From: Betaproteobacteria bacterium Ga0077523
Lineage (GTDB): Bacteria; Pseudomonadota; Gammaproteobacteria; Burkholderiales; Ga0077523
Direction: 5' to 3'
Length of the DNA: 64,000 bases
NCBI GenBank assembly: GCA_001464695.1
Contig: LNDQ01000120.1
Span: 62,001 to 126,000 of the forward strand
The position numbers were made by a program, and so were the translations under genes. Each line of letters starts with the position of its first letter. Position 1 is the first letter of the stretch. Under the pieces are notes generated by a model, which was not told where the DNA came from, did no database searches, and saw only the letters and a program-made list of their open reading frames with translations. This document shows, piece after piece, positions 1-8,209 of the stretch.

Positions 1-257
1 TGGATCGGATCCCAGTTGACGGACGCAAACATGTTGAGCCCGATGATCTCGATCGCGATGAAGCCGCAGATGAGCGACAGCAGCCCCGTGGTGCCGAGAT
101 AGATGGGGCCGATCTGCGCATCGCCAAACTTGCCGAGGAGGTGCATGAAGCCCGGTTTGCCCGAGCGCTGCCAGACACTGCCTGCCGGCAACGCAACGCC
201 TGCGTACGCAGGGCCGTGCACTTGAATGCGCGTGAAGATGTTCTGGTACTCCGCCAT
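1..257 (-). CDS. pufM: Photosynthetic reaction centre M subunit (partial, N-terminal part)
   Basis: Membrane subunit that, with PufL, binds the special-pair bacteriochlorophylls, bacteriopheophytins and quinones of a type-II reaction centre. Only the first 85 codons are present; the gene runs off the left edge of the window. The translation begins [18 protein letters not shown], the characteristic PufM amino terminus, and continues through [18 protein letters not shown] into the first membrane helix and the motif FASVNWDP. It starts 24 bases after the pufL stop, so it is the next gene of the same puf operon. Any pufC or other downstream gene lies outside the window. The family assignment is secure; whether the gene is intact cannot be judged. 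Confidence 0.95.
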   Translation of the reverse strand, partial: MAEYQNIFTRIQVHGPAYAGVALPAGSVWQRSGKPGFMHLLGKFGDAQIGPIYLGTTGLLSLICGFIAIEIIGLNMFASVNWDPI

Positions 258-281
258 GGTGATCCCCTTTTGTCGTTCTGG

Positions 282-1103
282 TTACCAGATCGGGAGGTTG
301 AGCCACCACCCCCACCATTCAGGCCAGCCACGGGTCCAGAACGGGCCGCTGATGATGATGCAGACCGCGCTCCAGAACACCGCACTCAATGCGAGGAACA
401 GCCCGAGCCGATGGATGCCGAGCGGTCCGATGGAGTAGCCGATGGTGTCGCGGAAGAATGTGTTCTCGTGCTCCGGTGTCTTCATGCGCTCACCCTTGCC
501 CGGATTGGTGGCCGAGAGGATCAACGCGCCGTGCAGCGACAGCGCGAGACACGTGGTGAAGAAGAAGCTCACCGCGATCATGTGCGCCGGGTTGTAGTGG
601 AAGTGCAGATACTGGTAGCCGGTATTCGACACCCAGTCGAGATGGCTCAGGATGCCGTAGGGAAAACCGTGGCCCCAGGCACCGAGCAGCAGCGGGCGGA
701 ACACGACCAGCGTCACGTACGCGAGGATCGCGAAACTGAACGCGAAGGGCACGTGGTAGCCGATGCCGAGCTTGCGACAGATCTCCACTTCGCGCAGGGC
801 CCACGAGCAGAACGAGCCGACCGCGCAGATGGTGATGAGCTGCCATAACCCGCCCTCCTTCAGCGGCGCGAACCGGAGCCCGTAGCTCAAGTCCGGCGGC
901 GCTATATTGATCTGCCAGAGGTTCCACGTCGGACCGATGGCGGCTCCGTACACGATCAGCGCCGTACCGAGCGTGGCGAAGAAGATCGTGGTGACACCGA
1001 AAAAGCCCACGTAGAACGGGCCTACCCAGAAATCGAACAGGTCGCCTCCGAGCAGCGTTCCACCGCGAACGCGGTATTTCCTTTCAAAGCTGAGCATCGA
1101 CAT
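282..1103 (-). CDS. pufL: Photosynthetic reaction centre L subunit
   Basis: L subunit of the type-II photosynthetic reaction centre, 273 residues, close to the usual 270-280. It has five hydrophobic membrane spans and the expected ligand histidines: SHLDWVSN (accessory bacteriochlorophyll region), HFHYNPAHM (special-pair histidine), SLHGALIL and the later [11 protein letters not shown] (non-haem iron ligands). The amino terminus [21 protein letters not shown] is diagnostic. A strong ribosome site GGGAGGA lies about 8 bases before the start. It follows pufA after a 117-base spacer carrying a hairpin and precedes pufM by 24 bases. The gene appears intact. Confidence 0.98.
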   Translation of the reverse strand: MSMLSFERKYRVRGGTLLGGDLFDFWVGPFYVGFFGVTTIFFATLGTALIVYGAAIGPTWNLWQINIAPPDLSYGLRFAPLKEGGLWQLITICAVGSFCSWALREVEICRKLGIGYHVPFAFSFAILAYVTLVVFRPLLLGAWGHGFPYGILSHLDWVSNTGYQYLHFHYNPAHMIAVSFFFTTCLALSLHGALILSATNPGKGERMKTPEHENTFFRDTIGYSIGPLGIHRLGLFLALSAVFWSAVCIIISGPFWTRGWPEWWGWWLNLPIW

Positions 1104-1165
1104 CGCTGCTTCCTCCCTTGGAACGCGCCCCGTCGCGGGCTGCTTGTCCTGGCACTCGAGGGTTG

Positions 1166-1201
1166 CGGACGGCGTCGGGACTTCACCGCCCGGCGCGTCC
1201 G
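1166..1201 (-). promoter_or_regulatory. Hairpin in the pufA-pufL spacer
   Basis: A GC-rich inverted repeat with outer arms CGGACG and CGTCCG and an inner CGGG/CCCG pairing lies in the 117-base gap between pufA and pufL. In Rhodobacter, hairpins in this spacer protect the antenna part of the puf mRNA and help raise antenna over reaction-centre expression. A similar role here is inference from position. There is no T-run, so it is unlikely to be a simple terminator. Confidence 0.45.
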
Positions 1202-1220
1202 CGTCCCTCCACGACCGCAG

Positions 1221-1403
1221 CTACTTCTGGGCTGCCGGCACCGCGGGCGGCGTGCCGCCACCGTGCGCCTTCGAACCCTCGATCCAGTTGAACTTGTCGG
1301 TGCTGAGCAGGATGAAATGGATCAGCAGTGCCAGCACGAACAAGAAGGTGAACAACGCGATCAAGGACCTGCGCGGGTCGAACAGAAGCCAGATTCTCCA
1401 CAT
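1221..1403 (-). CDS. pufA: Light-harvesting complex 1 alpha polypeptide
   Basis: Core antenna alpha subunit, 60 residues with one membrane helix. The start [13 protein letters not shown] is the classic LH1-alpha amino terminus. The helix contains the bacteriochlorophyll-ligating histidine in [12 protein letters not shown], followed by the usual FNWIEG. After that comes an Ala/Pro/Gly-rich tail ending AVPAAQK. A ribosome site AGGAG precedes the start. It lies 12 bases downstream of the pufB-like gene and belongs to the puf operon. It should pair with PufB (1671-1823) to form the LH1 ring around the reaction centre. Confidence 0.97.
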   Translation of the reverse strand: MWRIWLLFDPRRSLIALFTFLFVLALLIHFILLSTDKFNWIEGSKAHGGGTPPAVPAAQK

Positions 1404-1415
1404 GTTTCTCGTCTC

Positions 1416-1640
1416 CTAAGTGAGATGCGACATAAAGGTGTAGACCGCCGTTTTCACGCCCCCGACCATCGATCGCTCCCCTGCGGCCCCGGGCAACCAG
1501 GTCCGCCACTGCAGCGCGAACGTCTGCGCCACCAGTGCCACGAGAAGCAGGACGATGAAGCTCGACAGGAAGATGACGCCGAATCCGTTCGACCCGTTGT
1601 GCGCGAGCGCCGTTGGTGACTGGTTCCGTTCATCAGACAT
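1416..1640 (-). CDS. PufB-like LH1 beta paralogue lacking the bacteriochlorophyll histidine
   Basis: A 74-residue single-span protein encoded between pufB and pufA. Over 30 residues beginning GFGVIFLSSFIV and ending WRTWL it aligns without gaps to PufB of the same operon, with 14 identities by eye including the SFIV and VA blocks and the W-x-x-W-L end. The two conserved histidines of LH1 beta are replaced: the Mg ligand (PufB IVAHILAW) is Gln here (LVAQTFAL), and the earlier FHGIF is FGVIF. About 24 extra residues follow the helix, ending YTFMSHLT. A strong ribosome site AAGGAGGG sits 7 bases before ATG, so it is probably well translated. By analogy with PufX, PufW and protein-U, which sit in LH1 without binding pigment, it may cap or open the ring. 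This is inference; I do not recognise a named family. Confidence 0.85.
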   Translation of the reverse strand: MSDERNQSPTALAHNGSNGFGVIFLSSFIVLLLVALVAQTFALQWRTWLPGAAGERSMVGGVKTAVYTFMSHLT

Positions 1641-1670
1641 TTGCGAGCCCTCCTTCGGGGTAGTGACCTG

Positions 1671-1823
1671 TTACAACCAGGGCTTCCAGCTCCACGCCAG
1701 GATGTGCGCGACGATGGCAATCACCGTGAAGACGATGAAGCTCGTCATGAAGATGCCGTGAAACTGCCTGGCTTCGTCTTCCGTCAGCCCGGAAAGCGAG
1801 CCTGTTCTTTGCATGTCAGCCAT
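1671..1823 (-). CDS. pufB: Light-harvesting complex 1 beta polypeptide
   Basis: Core antenna beta subunit of 50 residues. It has the typical acidic amphipathic head [16 protein letters not shown], the helix with ligand histidine [10 protein letters not shown], and the terminal SWKPWL that stops right after the tryptophan, all diagnostic of LH1 beta. Ribosome site GGAGG lies 8 bases before the ATG. It is the first puf gene and begins about 100 bases after the bchZ stop. No pufQ-like gene is visible in that gap. The pufB-like paralogue follows after 30 bases. Confidence 0.96.
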   Translation of the reverse strand: MADMQRTGSLSGLTEDEARQFHGIFMTSFIVFTVIAIVAHILAWSWKPWL

Positions 1824-1894
1824 GTATCAAGCCTCCAGATTGGTCTTGCGACCGTTACCGCACCCCACAGCGCGCGGCGGAAATCGCCGCAGCG

Positions 1895-1911
1895 AAGATT
1901 CTTCGAATCTT
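1895..1911 (-). other. Hairpin between bchZ and pufB
   Basis: A perfect inverted repeat, AAGATTC-GAA-GAATCTT on the minus strand, lies 13 bases after the bchZ stop. It has no following T-run, so it is more likely an RNA processing or stability element, or part of a puf control region, than a terminator. The function is not shown by the sequence. Confidence 0.4.
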
Positions 1912-1923
1912 TGGAAGGAGCGC

Positions 1924-3328
1924 TCACGCGGCGATCCCTTCGGTCAAGGCAGTGCGCGAACGCTCCACGCGCGCCGTCGTGACGCGCAACTCGCCTGCAC
2001 GCCGAGCATCGCGCTCGGCACGATCGCGGATGCGCTTCGCTGCCGATATCTGAACCAGGACCGGTTGCGTCGCCACGACCTCCGCGAGCAACTGGTGCGC
2101 GTCCGCGTCCCATGGCAGCTCGTTCGACGCGCCGACCCGTGCCGGCGTGGCTTCGACCCGATCGAGATCGGTGCCGAGCGGCAGTAGCGCCCCCGTATCC
2201 CATGAACGGCGTGCCGGTATGGCGGCGGATGATCGCCCCCGGGAACGAGGCCGGGATATACATGGAGCGGCCGCCCAGTTCCGCCGAGTACATGCGCTCG
2301 TTGTAGCTGCCGAACAACACGAGCGGCGGCTTGTCCTTGAGCGCCTGGCGCACCGCGTCGTTGTCGGGCTTGACGCCCGGACGACGCGCGAACGCGAACG
2401 TGCACGGCAAGCCCATCTCCGTTTCAAGAAAGTGCCGCACACCTCGTGCGTAGGTCTCGTTGGCCACGATGGCGAAGCTCGCGGTGCCGAAGAAGTCCTG
2501 GGTGACCGACCGCCACAGGTCCCAGAGCGGCTTCACCGTGGTGTGCTTCTCGCGCTCGATGAACGGCTCGGGATCGAGGCCGAGCAGTTCGCCCAGCGTG
2601 CGGAGGAATTTCGTCGTGCTGTGCAGTCCGATCGGTGCCTGGAGGTACGGTCGCTCGAGCGCTTCGCACAGCATCCGCCCGTACTCACGGTACATGCAGA
2701 CGTTGACGTCGGCGTCGATGAGCTTCGGCACATCGGCCAGGTGACTCCCGAGCGGGAACACGAGGTTGATCTCGGCGCCGATACCCTCCACGAGCCGCCG
2801 GATTTCGGCGAGGTCGGAGGGCATGTTGAAGTAACCGTAGCTCGGCCCGATGATGTTGACGCGCGGCTTCTCACCCAGCTTGCGCTCCTTGCGGGCCGGA
2901 ATCTTCTTCAGACCGTACTCGGTCCAGAGCCAGAACATCGCGCGATTGGCACTCTGCCACTGGTCCTCGTCGATGGTGCGCGGCAGGAAGCGCTTGATGT
3001 TCGTGCCTTCGGGCGTCACGCCGCCGCCGATCATCTCGGCGATGGAGCCGGTCACCACGACCGCGGGCTGGTCCGGGTCGAGCACCTTGTGCGCCCGTTT
3101 CATCGCGCCTTCGGTGCCGTGCTGGCCGAGTTCTTCTTCGCCCAGGCCCGTTACCACGATCGGCAGTTCATGCGGCGGCAGCGCGTCGGTGTAGTGCAGG
3201 ACCGAAGTCACCGGCAGGTTCTCGCAGCCCACCGGGCCGTCGATGATGACCTGCAGGCCCTTGATGGCGGTGAAGACATACACCGCGCCCCAGTAGCCGC
3301 CCGCGCGATCGTGGTCGAGGACCAGCAT
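1924..3328 (-). pseudogene. bchZ: Chlorophyllide a reductase subunit Z, with internal deletion and frameshift
   Basis: BchZ pairs with BchY as the catalytic part of chlorophyllide a reductase (COR), which with the Fe protein BchX reduces ring B of (bacterio)chlorophyllide. From ATG at 3328 (sharing one base with the bchY stop) the protein reads as normal Bch[21 protein letters not shown], the P-cluster-type region [13 protein letters not shown], and on to [15 protein letters not shown]. At about 2181-2190 the reading frame is lost. The expected carboxy-terminal part ([17 protein letters not shown], then [13 protein letters not shown]) continues in another frame to a stop at 1924. From family knowledge about 15-20 residues between these blocks are missing, and the net change is not a multiple of three. 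It is either a real inactivating deletion or a sequence/assembly error. The rest looks under normal constraint. Confidence 0.85.
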
Positions 3329-4956
3329 CAGATCGGGTCCTCGATCTTGGACTTCTTCGCCAGCTTCTCCAGTTGCTTGCGATAGGCCGCGCGGAACTCG
3401 GGGCGATCCTTTGGCGTGTCTTCCCAGATACCGGCTGCATGACCCTCGCCGACCCCGGTGAAAAATTCCTTCATGGTGTCGAAGCGCGCCTTGTTGGCAA
3501 GCGCTCCGCCAATCACCTGGGCGAGTGATCCCGCTCCGGCCACACCCATCAGCGGCCGCGCCGAGATGAGGTTCGTGAAATAGAGTCCGGGAATCGCGCG
3601 TTCCTTCGCGGCCTGCACCACCGGCGTCGTGCCGATCGCAAGGTCGGGCTCGAATTCCGCCATCGCGGCAAGATCCTGTTCCAGGGAAGCGCGGTACTGC
3701 ACGCGGACACCCTTCCCTTCGAGCCATTCTCTGTCCGGGTCGGACCAGCGGGTCCGCGGACAGGCGGTACCCACGTATCGGACATCCGCGCCGCTCTCGA
3801 TCAGCAGTCGCGCCACCAGCAATTCCGAACCTTCGTAGCCCGAGAGAGTTACGCGGCCCTTGATCGGTGTTCGATCCAGTGCGCTTCGAATTGCGGGCAG
3901 GATCTTGTTCTTGGTCGCGCCCACCAGATCGCTGGCGATCCCGCACGCGTCCCCGATCGCGTCAAGCCAGGCGGCGGTGCCGTCATAGCCCACTGGGGCG
4001 GAACCGACGATGGTGCGCCCTGCCGCCTCGAACTCCCGCATCGAGGCGGTGTAGAAAGGGTGGATCGCGGCCACGACGGCACAGTCGAGCGCGGCATAAA
4101 GCTCACGCCACTCGCGCGTGGGCACCACCGGACCGGCCGCGAGGCCGAGTGGTTCGAGCATCATGCCGATGCCCACCGGGTCGGCCGGAAACATCTCGCC
4201 GAGAAACGTGACGGTCGGCTTGTCGCTCACGCCATTGCGTGGCGCAGCCACCGGACCCTGCTCGGCTTCGGTGCGGGCGTAGTGAAGCATCGCTCCAGCC
4301 AGCACGTCCTTCGCTTCTGCGTGCGTCGGTACGCCGAAGCCCGGCACGTCGATGCCGACGATGCGCACCCCGTTGATCTCCTTGGGCAGAAGCCGAAGCG
4401 GCACACCTGAGGCAGAGGGCACGCAGAGGTTTGTCACGACCACGGCGTCGTAGAGCGCCGGGTCGGCGAGCTTGAACACCGCTTCGCGGATGTCCTCGAA
4501 CAGCTTGCCGGTGACCAGGGTCTCCGAGTTAAACGGTACGTAGCCCACGGTGCGCTTCGCCCCGTAGAAGTGCGACGTGAACGTGAGCCCGTAGACGCAG
4601 CACGCCGAGCCGGACAGCACGGTCGCGGTACGGCGCATGCGCAAGCCCACGCGCAGGGAACCGAAGGCGGGACACATGCTCTGCGGCTGGTCGTGCGGCC
4701 CGATGGGATAGTCGGCCGCGTAACGCTGCAGGGTTTCGCTGTTGCCGGCAGCCGCGGCCGCGGCACGCAACTGCTCCTTGCCGGAATGACAACCCAGACC
4801 GTCGGATGCCGTCGCCGCGACGTTGATCGGAATGACGCGCTTCTCCACCACCGGCTCCGCCCCATCGTTGGTCATGGGAGCGGCGCCCGCCGCGTCGTAG
4901 ACCAACTCGGCGCCGGGCGGCGGTTGCAGCAACTCTGGGGGCGTCTTCGCGTTCAT
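3328..4956 (-). CDS. bchY: Chlorophyllide a reductase subunit Y
   Basis: NifD-like alpha subunit of the COR catalytic component, 542 residues, which forms the BchYZ heterotetramer and holds the substrate site and an Fe-S cluster. Cysteines of the cluster region are seen in [34 protein letters not shown] and [12 protein letters not shown]. The carboxy half contains the nitrogenase-type Rossmann blocks ([33 protein letters not shown]). It lies 27 bases after bchX, and its TGA stop overlaps the bchZ ATG by one base, so the two are translationally coupled. The gene is intact. Confidence 0.96.
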   Translation of the reverse strand: MNAKTPPELLQPPPGAELVYDAAGAAPMTNDGAEPVVEKRVIPINVAATASDGLGCHSGKEQLRAAAAAAGNSETLQRYAADYPIGPHDQPQSMCPAFGSLRVGLRMRRTATVLSGSACCVYGLTFTSHFYGAKRTVGYVPFNSETLVTGKLFEDIREAVFKLADPALYDAVVVTNLCVPSASGVPLRLLPKEINGVRIVGIDVPGFGVPTHAEAKDVLAGAMLHYARTEAEQGPVAAPRNGVSDKPTVTFLGEMFPADPVGIGMMLEPLGLAAGPVVPTREWRELYAALDCAVVAAIHPFYTASMREFEAAGRTIVGSAPVGYDGTAAWLDAIGDACGIASDLVGATKNKILPAIRSALDRTPIKGRVTLSGYEGSELLVARLLIESGADVRYVGTACPRTRWSDPDREWLEGKGVRVQYRASLEQDLAAMAEFEPDLAIGTTPVVQAAKERAIPGLYFTNLISARPLMGVAGAGSLAQVIGGALANKARFDTMKEFFTGVGEGHAAGIWEDTPKDRPEFRAAYRKQLEKLAKKSKIEDPI

Positions 4957-4983
4957 CGAATCAAGTCGCGTCCTGGAGTCGAA

Positions 4984-6003
4984 TCAAGCCGCGTCGTAGA
5001 CCACTTCGAGCGACTTGTGCTCGATCTCGGTCTTGCCGACCATATCGAACAGGGTCGCCGGTTCCAGCACCACGTTGCGACCCACCACGTCTCCGGAGAA
5101 GAGCCCCAGCAGACCGTCCTGCGTCAGCGGGGTCGGCCGCAATGGCGGTGCTTCGGCAACGTTGGTCGCGAGTTCCTCGAACACCGAGGCCCACTGGCCA
5201 CCGGGGCGACCGATGATTTCGTAGTTGGCGCTCTTGCGACGGATGTCCTCGTGGGCAGGAATCGCTGCCAATACCGGGACACCGACGGCCTTGGCGAACG
5301 CCTGGGCCTCGCCCGTGCCATCGTCCTTGTTGATCACGAGGCCGGCGACGCCGACATTGCCGCCGAGCTTGCGGAAGTACTCCACCGCCGAGCACACGTT
5401 GTTCGCGACGTACAACGACTGCAGGTCATTCGAGCCGACCACGATGACCTTCTGGCACATGTCGCGCGCGATCGGCAGACCGAACCCGCCGCACACGACA
5501 TCGCCGAGAAAATCGAGCAGGACGTAATCGAAGCCCCACTCGTGGAAGCCGAGTTTCTCGAGCGTCTCGAAGCCATGGATGATGCCGCGACCGCCGCAGC
5601 CGCGGCCCACTTCGGGACCACCGAGTTCCATGGCGAACACGCCGTCGCGCTTGAAGCAGACGTCGCCGATGGCGACCTGCTCGCCGGCCAGCTTCTTCTT
5701 CGACGAGGTCTCGATGATGGTGGGGCAGGCCTTGCCGCCGAACAGCAGGCTCGTGGTGTCGCTCTTCGGATCGCAGCCGATCAGCAGCACCTTCTTGCCC
5801 TGCTGCGCCATCATGTACGACAGGTTGGCGAGCGTGAAACTCTTGCCGATGCCGCCCTTGCCGTAGATCGCGATGATCTGCGTGGTCTTGGTGGGCGCGG
5901 CCGTGGAAACCGGATCGGGCTCGATGGCGGCTTCGGCGCGCAGGCGGTCCTTCATGCTGAACTTGACCGGTACCGCGACGTTGCTGGCGCAGGCGTCGTT
6001 CAT
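4984..6003 (-). CDS. bchX: Chlorophyllide a reductase iron protein
   Basis: NifH/BchL-like ATPase that feeds electrons to BchYZ, 339 residues. After a 40-residue leader the P-loop is IIAIYGKGGIGKSFTLANLS. Cluster-binding cysteines are in GPEVGRGCGGRGI and GDVVCGGFGLPIARDM, and the switch regions are clear (LLIGCDPKSDTTSLLFGG). The ATG at 6003 overlaps the bchC TGA in an ATGA arrangement, which fixes the start. Downstream bchY begins after 27 bases. The dimer would bridge a single 4Fe-4S cluster, as in nitrogenase Fe protein. Confidence 0.97.
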   Translation of the reverse strand: MNDACASNVAVPVKFSMKDRLRAEAAIEPDPVSTAAPTKTTQIIAIYGKGGIGKSFTLANLSYMMAQQGKKVLLIGCDPKSDTTSLLFGGKACPTIIETSSKKKLAGEQVAIGDVCFKRDGVFAMELGGPEVGRGCGGRGIIHGFETLEKLGFHEWGFDYVLLDFLGDVVCGGFGLPIARDMCQKVIVVGSNDLQSLYVANNVCSAVEYFRKLGGNVGVAGLVINKDDGTGEAQAFAKAVGVPVLAAIPAHEDIRRKSANYEIIGRPGGQWASVFEELATNVAEAPPLRPTPLTQDGLLGLFSGDVVGRNVVLEPATLFDMVGKTEIEHKSLEVVYDAA

Positions 6004-6950
6004 GAGTACGCTCTCCAATCGAGGATCATTTTGAGACAGCTCGGGTCGCCGAACGCCGTGCGATAGGCCTCCGGGGCATCGCCTGCATCGCGGCGGTGAG
6101 TGATGAGTCCGTCGAGCGACAGTCGTCCCGACTCGGCCAGCTCGCGCACGGTCGTGAGATCCGGCTCGCGCCACTCGGCCGCGACACGAATACGCGCCTC
6201 GCGCATGAACGCCGGCGGAAACGTGAAGGACAACGGCTCGCTGTAGAACCCGGCGAGCACGACTTCGCCTCCGGGAGCAAGCCGCGAGATCAGTGTATCG
6301 AGCAATGCCGAGTCGCCGCTCACGTCGCAGATCGTGCGGTAGTCACGGCGCGGATCGTCCTTCGGGTCGATGACGCTGTAGCCTTCGGCACCCTCGGCAC
6401 GATCGGCGTTGCGCTCCCACACCACGGGGTGCGCGCCGGCGATCACCGCCAGGCGCGCGATCAGGCGTCCGAGCACGCCGTGACCGACGATCAGGTCGGG
6501 TTGGTGCGCGTTCGCGCCACCGATCGCGTGATGCGCTGTCGCCGCCAGAGCCAGCAGCACGCCTTGCTCGCCCAGCCGTTCGTCGAAGGGAACGACCTTC
6601 GATTGCGGCACCACGACGCGCGCCGCAGCGCCCCCGAACAGACCGCGCACGTCGCCGAAGCAGCGCGCCCCGGGCACGAACACCCGGTCACCCAACCGGG
6701 CGGTGGTACCGACGCCTACGGCGCTCACCCGCCCCACGGACTCGTAGCCAGGTACCAACGGGTAGCCCATTCCCGGGAACGGCGGCATGCGACCGGACCA
6801 GAGCAACCGCTCGGTCCCGGTACTGATGCCGCTCCACTCGATGTCGACGACCACGTCTTCAGCGCCCGGCGGGGAGAGTGCCAGACGGCTGAGCACGAGA
6901 TGCTCGGGTTCTTCGAGCACGACAGCCAGCGTGTTCATCGCAGGACTCAT
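6000..6950 (-). CDS. bchC: 2-desacetyl-2-hydroxyethyl bacteriochlorophyllide a dehydrogenase
   Basis: Medium-chain dehydrogenase that oxidises the C3 hydroxyethyl group to acetyl, a late step to bacteriochlorophyll a. The protein has 316 residues. Visible features are the MDR catalytic-domain start with SGISTGTERLLWSGRMP, the conserved PLVPGYESVGRV, and a Rossmann segment LIVGHGVLGRLIARLAV. The start may be M1 (6950) or M5 (6938). Two PpsR/CrtJ boxes lie 50 to 95 bases upstream, overlapping the end of crtF, matching the known regulated bchC promoter of purple bacteria. Its stop overlaps the bchX start. Confidence 0.95.
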   Translation of the reverse strand: MSPAMNTLAVVLEEPEHLVLSRLALSPPGAEDVVVDIEWSGISTGTERLLWSGRMPPFPGMGYPLVPGYESVGRVSAVGVGTTARLGDRVFVPGARCFGDVRGLFGGAAARVVVPQSKVVPFDERLGEQGVLLALAATAHHAIGGANAHQPDLIVGHGVLGRLIARLAVIAGAHPVVWERNADRAEGAEGYSVIDPKDDPRRDYRTICDVSGDSALLDTLISRLAPGGEVVLAGFYSEPLSFTFPPAFMREARIRVAAEWREPDLTTVRELAESGRLSLDGLITHRRDAGDAPEAYRTAFGDPSCLKMILDWRAYS

Positions 6951-7000
6951 TGTGTCGAGCGCTGACCGCAGCTCGTTATCGAATGCTGAGTGTCCATGAG

Positions 7001-7044
7001 TGTCAGTCTACTCGGACATGTTGTAGTGTCAAGTTGGATTAACG
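7001..7044. promoter_or_regulatory. Tandem PpsR/CrtJ operator upstream of bchC
   Basis: A perfect palindrome TGTCAGTCTACTCGGACA (TGTC-N10-GACA) at 7001-7018 is followed after 8 bases by a near-match, TGT-N12-ACG, at 7027-7044. PpsR/CrtJ represses photosynthesis genes under oxygen at TGT-N12-ACA, and in R. capsulatus the bchC promoter has two such boxes 8 bases apart. The arrangement therefore matches the known bchC operator. The second box runs into the end of crtF. No ppsR gene is in this window. Confidence 0.8.
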
Positions 7045-8181
7045 CCCCGAGCCGTCAACCATCGGCTCGGCCGCCAGCAGGCACGTCTGCAGCGGGATGC
7101 GCGTTCGCATCCAGCGCGGGCGCCGGAAGCCCGCCGCCCGCAGTAGCGCCTCGATCGCGGCCCGGGTGCGCGGCCGCCCCTGGCCCATTGCCATGAGATA
7201 GAAGCCGAAATAGGCGTCTCCCACCGGTTCGGCGCCGCGGGTCCCGGCCAAGGGTTCGGCCAGCAAGAGCGTCCCGTCTGGCGGCAGCGCCCGGCGGACC
7301 GCTACCAGGATCGAAAGGGCTTGCGCATCATCGTGGTCGTGGATGACGCGGATCAGGGAGATGACGTCTGCGCCCGCCGGCAGCGGGTCCACGTGGAAGT
7401 CGCCACCCACCGCGATAGCTCGATCGGCAAGGCCGGCGGCGGCGAATCGGGAGCGTGCCCGCTCCGCGACCGGTGGCAGGTCGAACAGGATCACCCGGAG
7501 GCCCGGCGCCCGCTGCGCCGCACTCGCCAGGAACGAACCGTCGCCCCCGCCCACGTCGAGCAGGCATTGGTGCCGGTACATCGGGTAGGCGTCCAGGATT
7601 TCCCCGGCAACCAGCGGCTGCGATGCGGCCATCAGCCGCGTGTAGGCGCTCACGTGTTCCCCGCAGAGATCGATCGGACGATCGGACGACGCGTAGGACC
7701 AGTAGCGCGAAAGCCCGGTGTCCCGTCGCTCGCCTCGCAATAGCGCGACCGGGTCATCGAGATCCCCATACAGCACGCTGTGATGCTCGACCATGGCCGC
7801 GAGGCCGGTATTCCCGACCATCGGCGCGCCCAGCGGGCCGAGCGCATAGCGCTCGTCGCCACGCTTCTCCACCAGACGAAGCGCGGTGGCAGCGGCGAGC
7901 AGTCGATCAGCACTTTCGCCGGACAACGACATTTTACGAGCCAGTTCGGCTGTAGTTTGCGGGCGTTCGGCGAGAATCTCGAACAACCGCAAGCGCACGC
8001 AGGCGAGCAGGATCTGGGTGTAGACGAAGCCCGCGCACAGATCGAACAGCTGTCGCGCCCGTCGACGAGCGATCGGTCGGGTCAGCGGGAACGCCGCCGC
8101 CCACCGCTGAAACCGCGGGCTCGCCAACAGCCGGTCGCGCGTCGCCAGCCAGCGTTGGGACCAGGCAGCGTCCACGGACAC
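7039..8181 (-). CDS. crtF: Demethylspheroidene O-methyltransferase
   Basis: SAM-dependent methyltransferase that methylates the 1-hydroxyl of demethylspheroidene-type carotenoids, 380 residues. It has an amino-terminal winged-helix dimerisation domain (about 45-130, with AELARKMSLSGESADRLL), then the SAM motif HQCLLDVGGGDGSFLASAA, DLPPVAERA and the acceptor-side ISLIRVIHDHDD. This is plant O-methyltransferase architecture, as in CrtF. It sits between crtE and bchC in the conserved crtEF-bchCXYZ-puf superoperon order, which supports the substrate assignment. Its last bases overlap the second PpsR box. Confidence 0.93.
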   Translation of the reverse strand: MSVDAAWSQRWLATRDRLLASPRFQRWAAAFPLTRPIARRRARQLFDLCAGFVYTQILLACVRLRLFEILAERPQTTAELARKMSLSGESADRLLAAATALRLVEKRGDERYALGPLGAPMVGNTGLAAMVEHHSVLYGDLDDPVALLRGERRDTGLSRYWSYASSDRPIDLCGEHVSAYTRLMAASQPLVAGEILDAYPMYRHQCLLDVGGGDGSFLASAAQRAPGLRVILFDLPPVAERARSRFAAAGLADRAIAVGGDFHVDPLPAGADVISLIRVIHDHDDAQALSILVAVRRALPPDGTLLLAEPLAGTRGAEPVGDAYFGFYLMAMGQGRPRTRAAIEALLRAAGFRRPRWMRTRIPLQTCLLAAEPMVDGSGR

Positions 8182-8209
8182 TGTTCAGTGCGCCGTGCCG
8201 TGACAGCCC

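Noticed and set aside
226-438. Short plus-strand frame opposite pufM and pufL
   Set aside because: It lies across two well-identified minus-strand genes and has no family features.
1784-3946. A single 720-codon minus-strand frame covering bchZ and more
   Set aside because: The first third is the wrong frame of bchY and the last part is out of frame after the bchZ break; only 3328 to about 2190 is real BchZ in this frame.
4570-6066. Long plus-strand open frame opposite bchX and bchY
   Set aside because: High GC gives long antisense frames; the translation is Arg/Asp-rich with no domain, while the minus strand encodes clear BchX and BchY.
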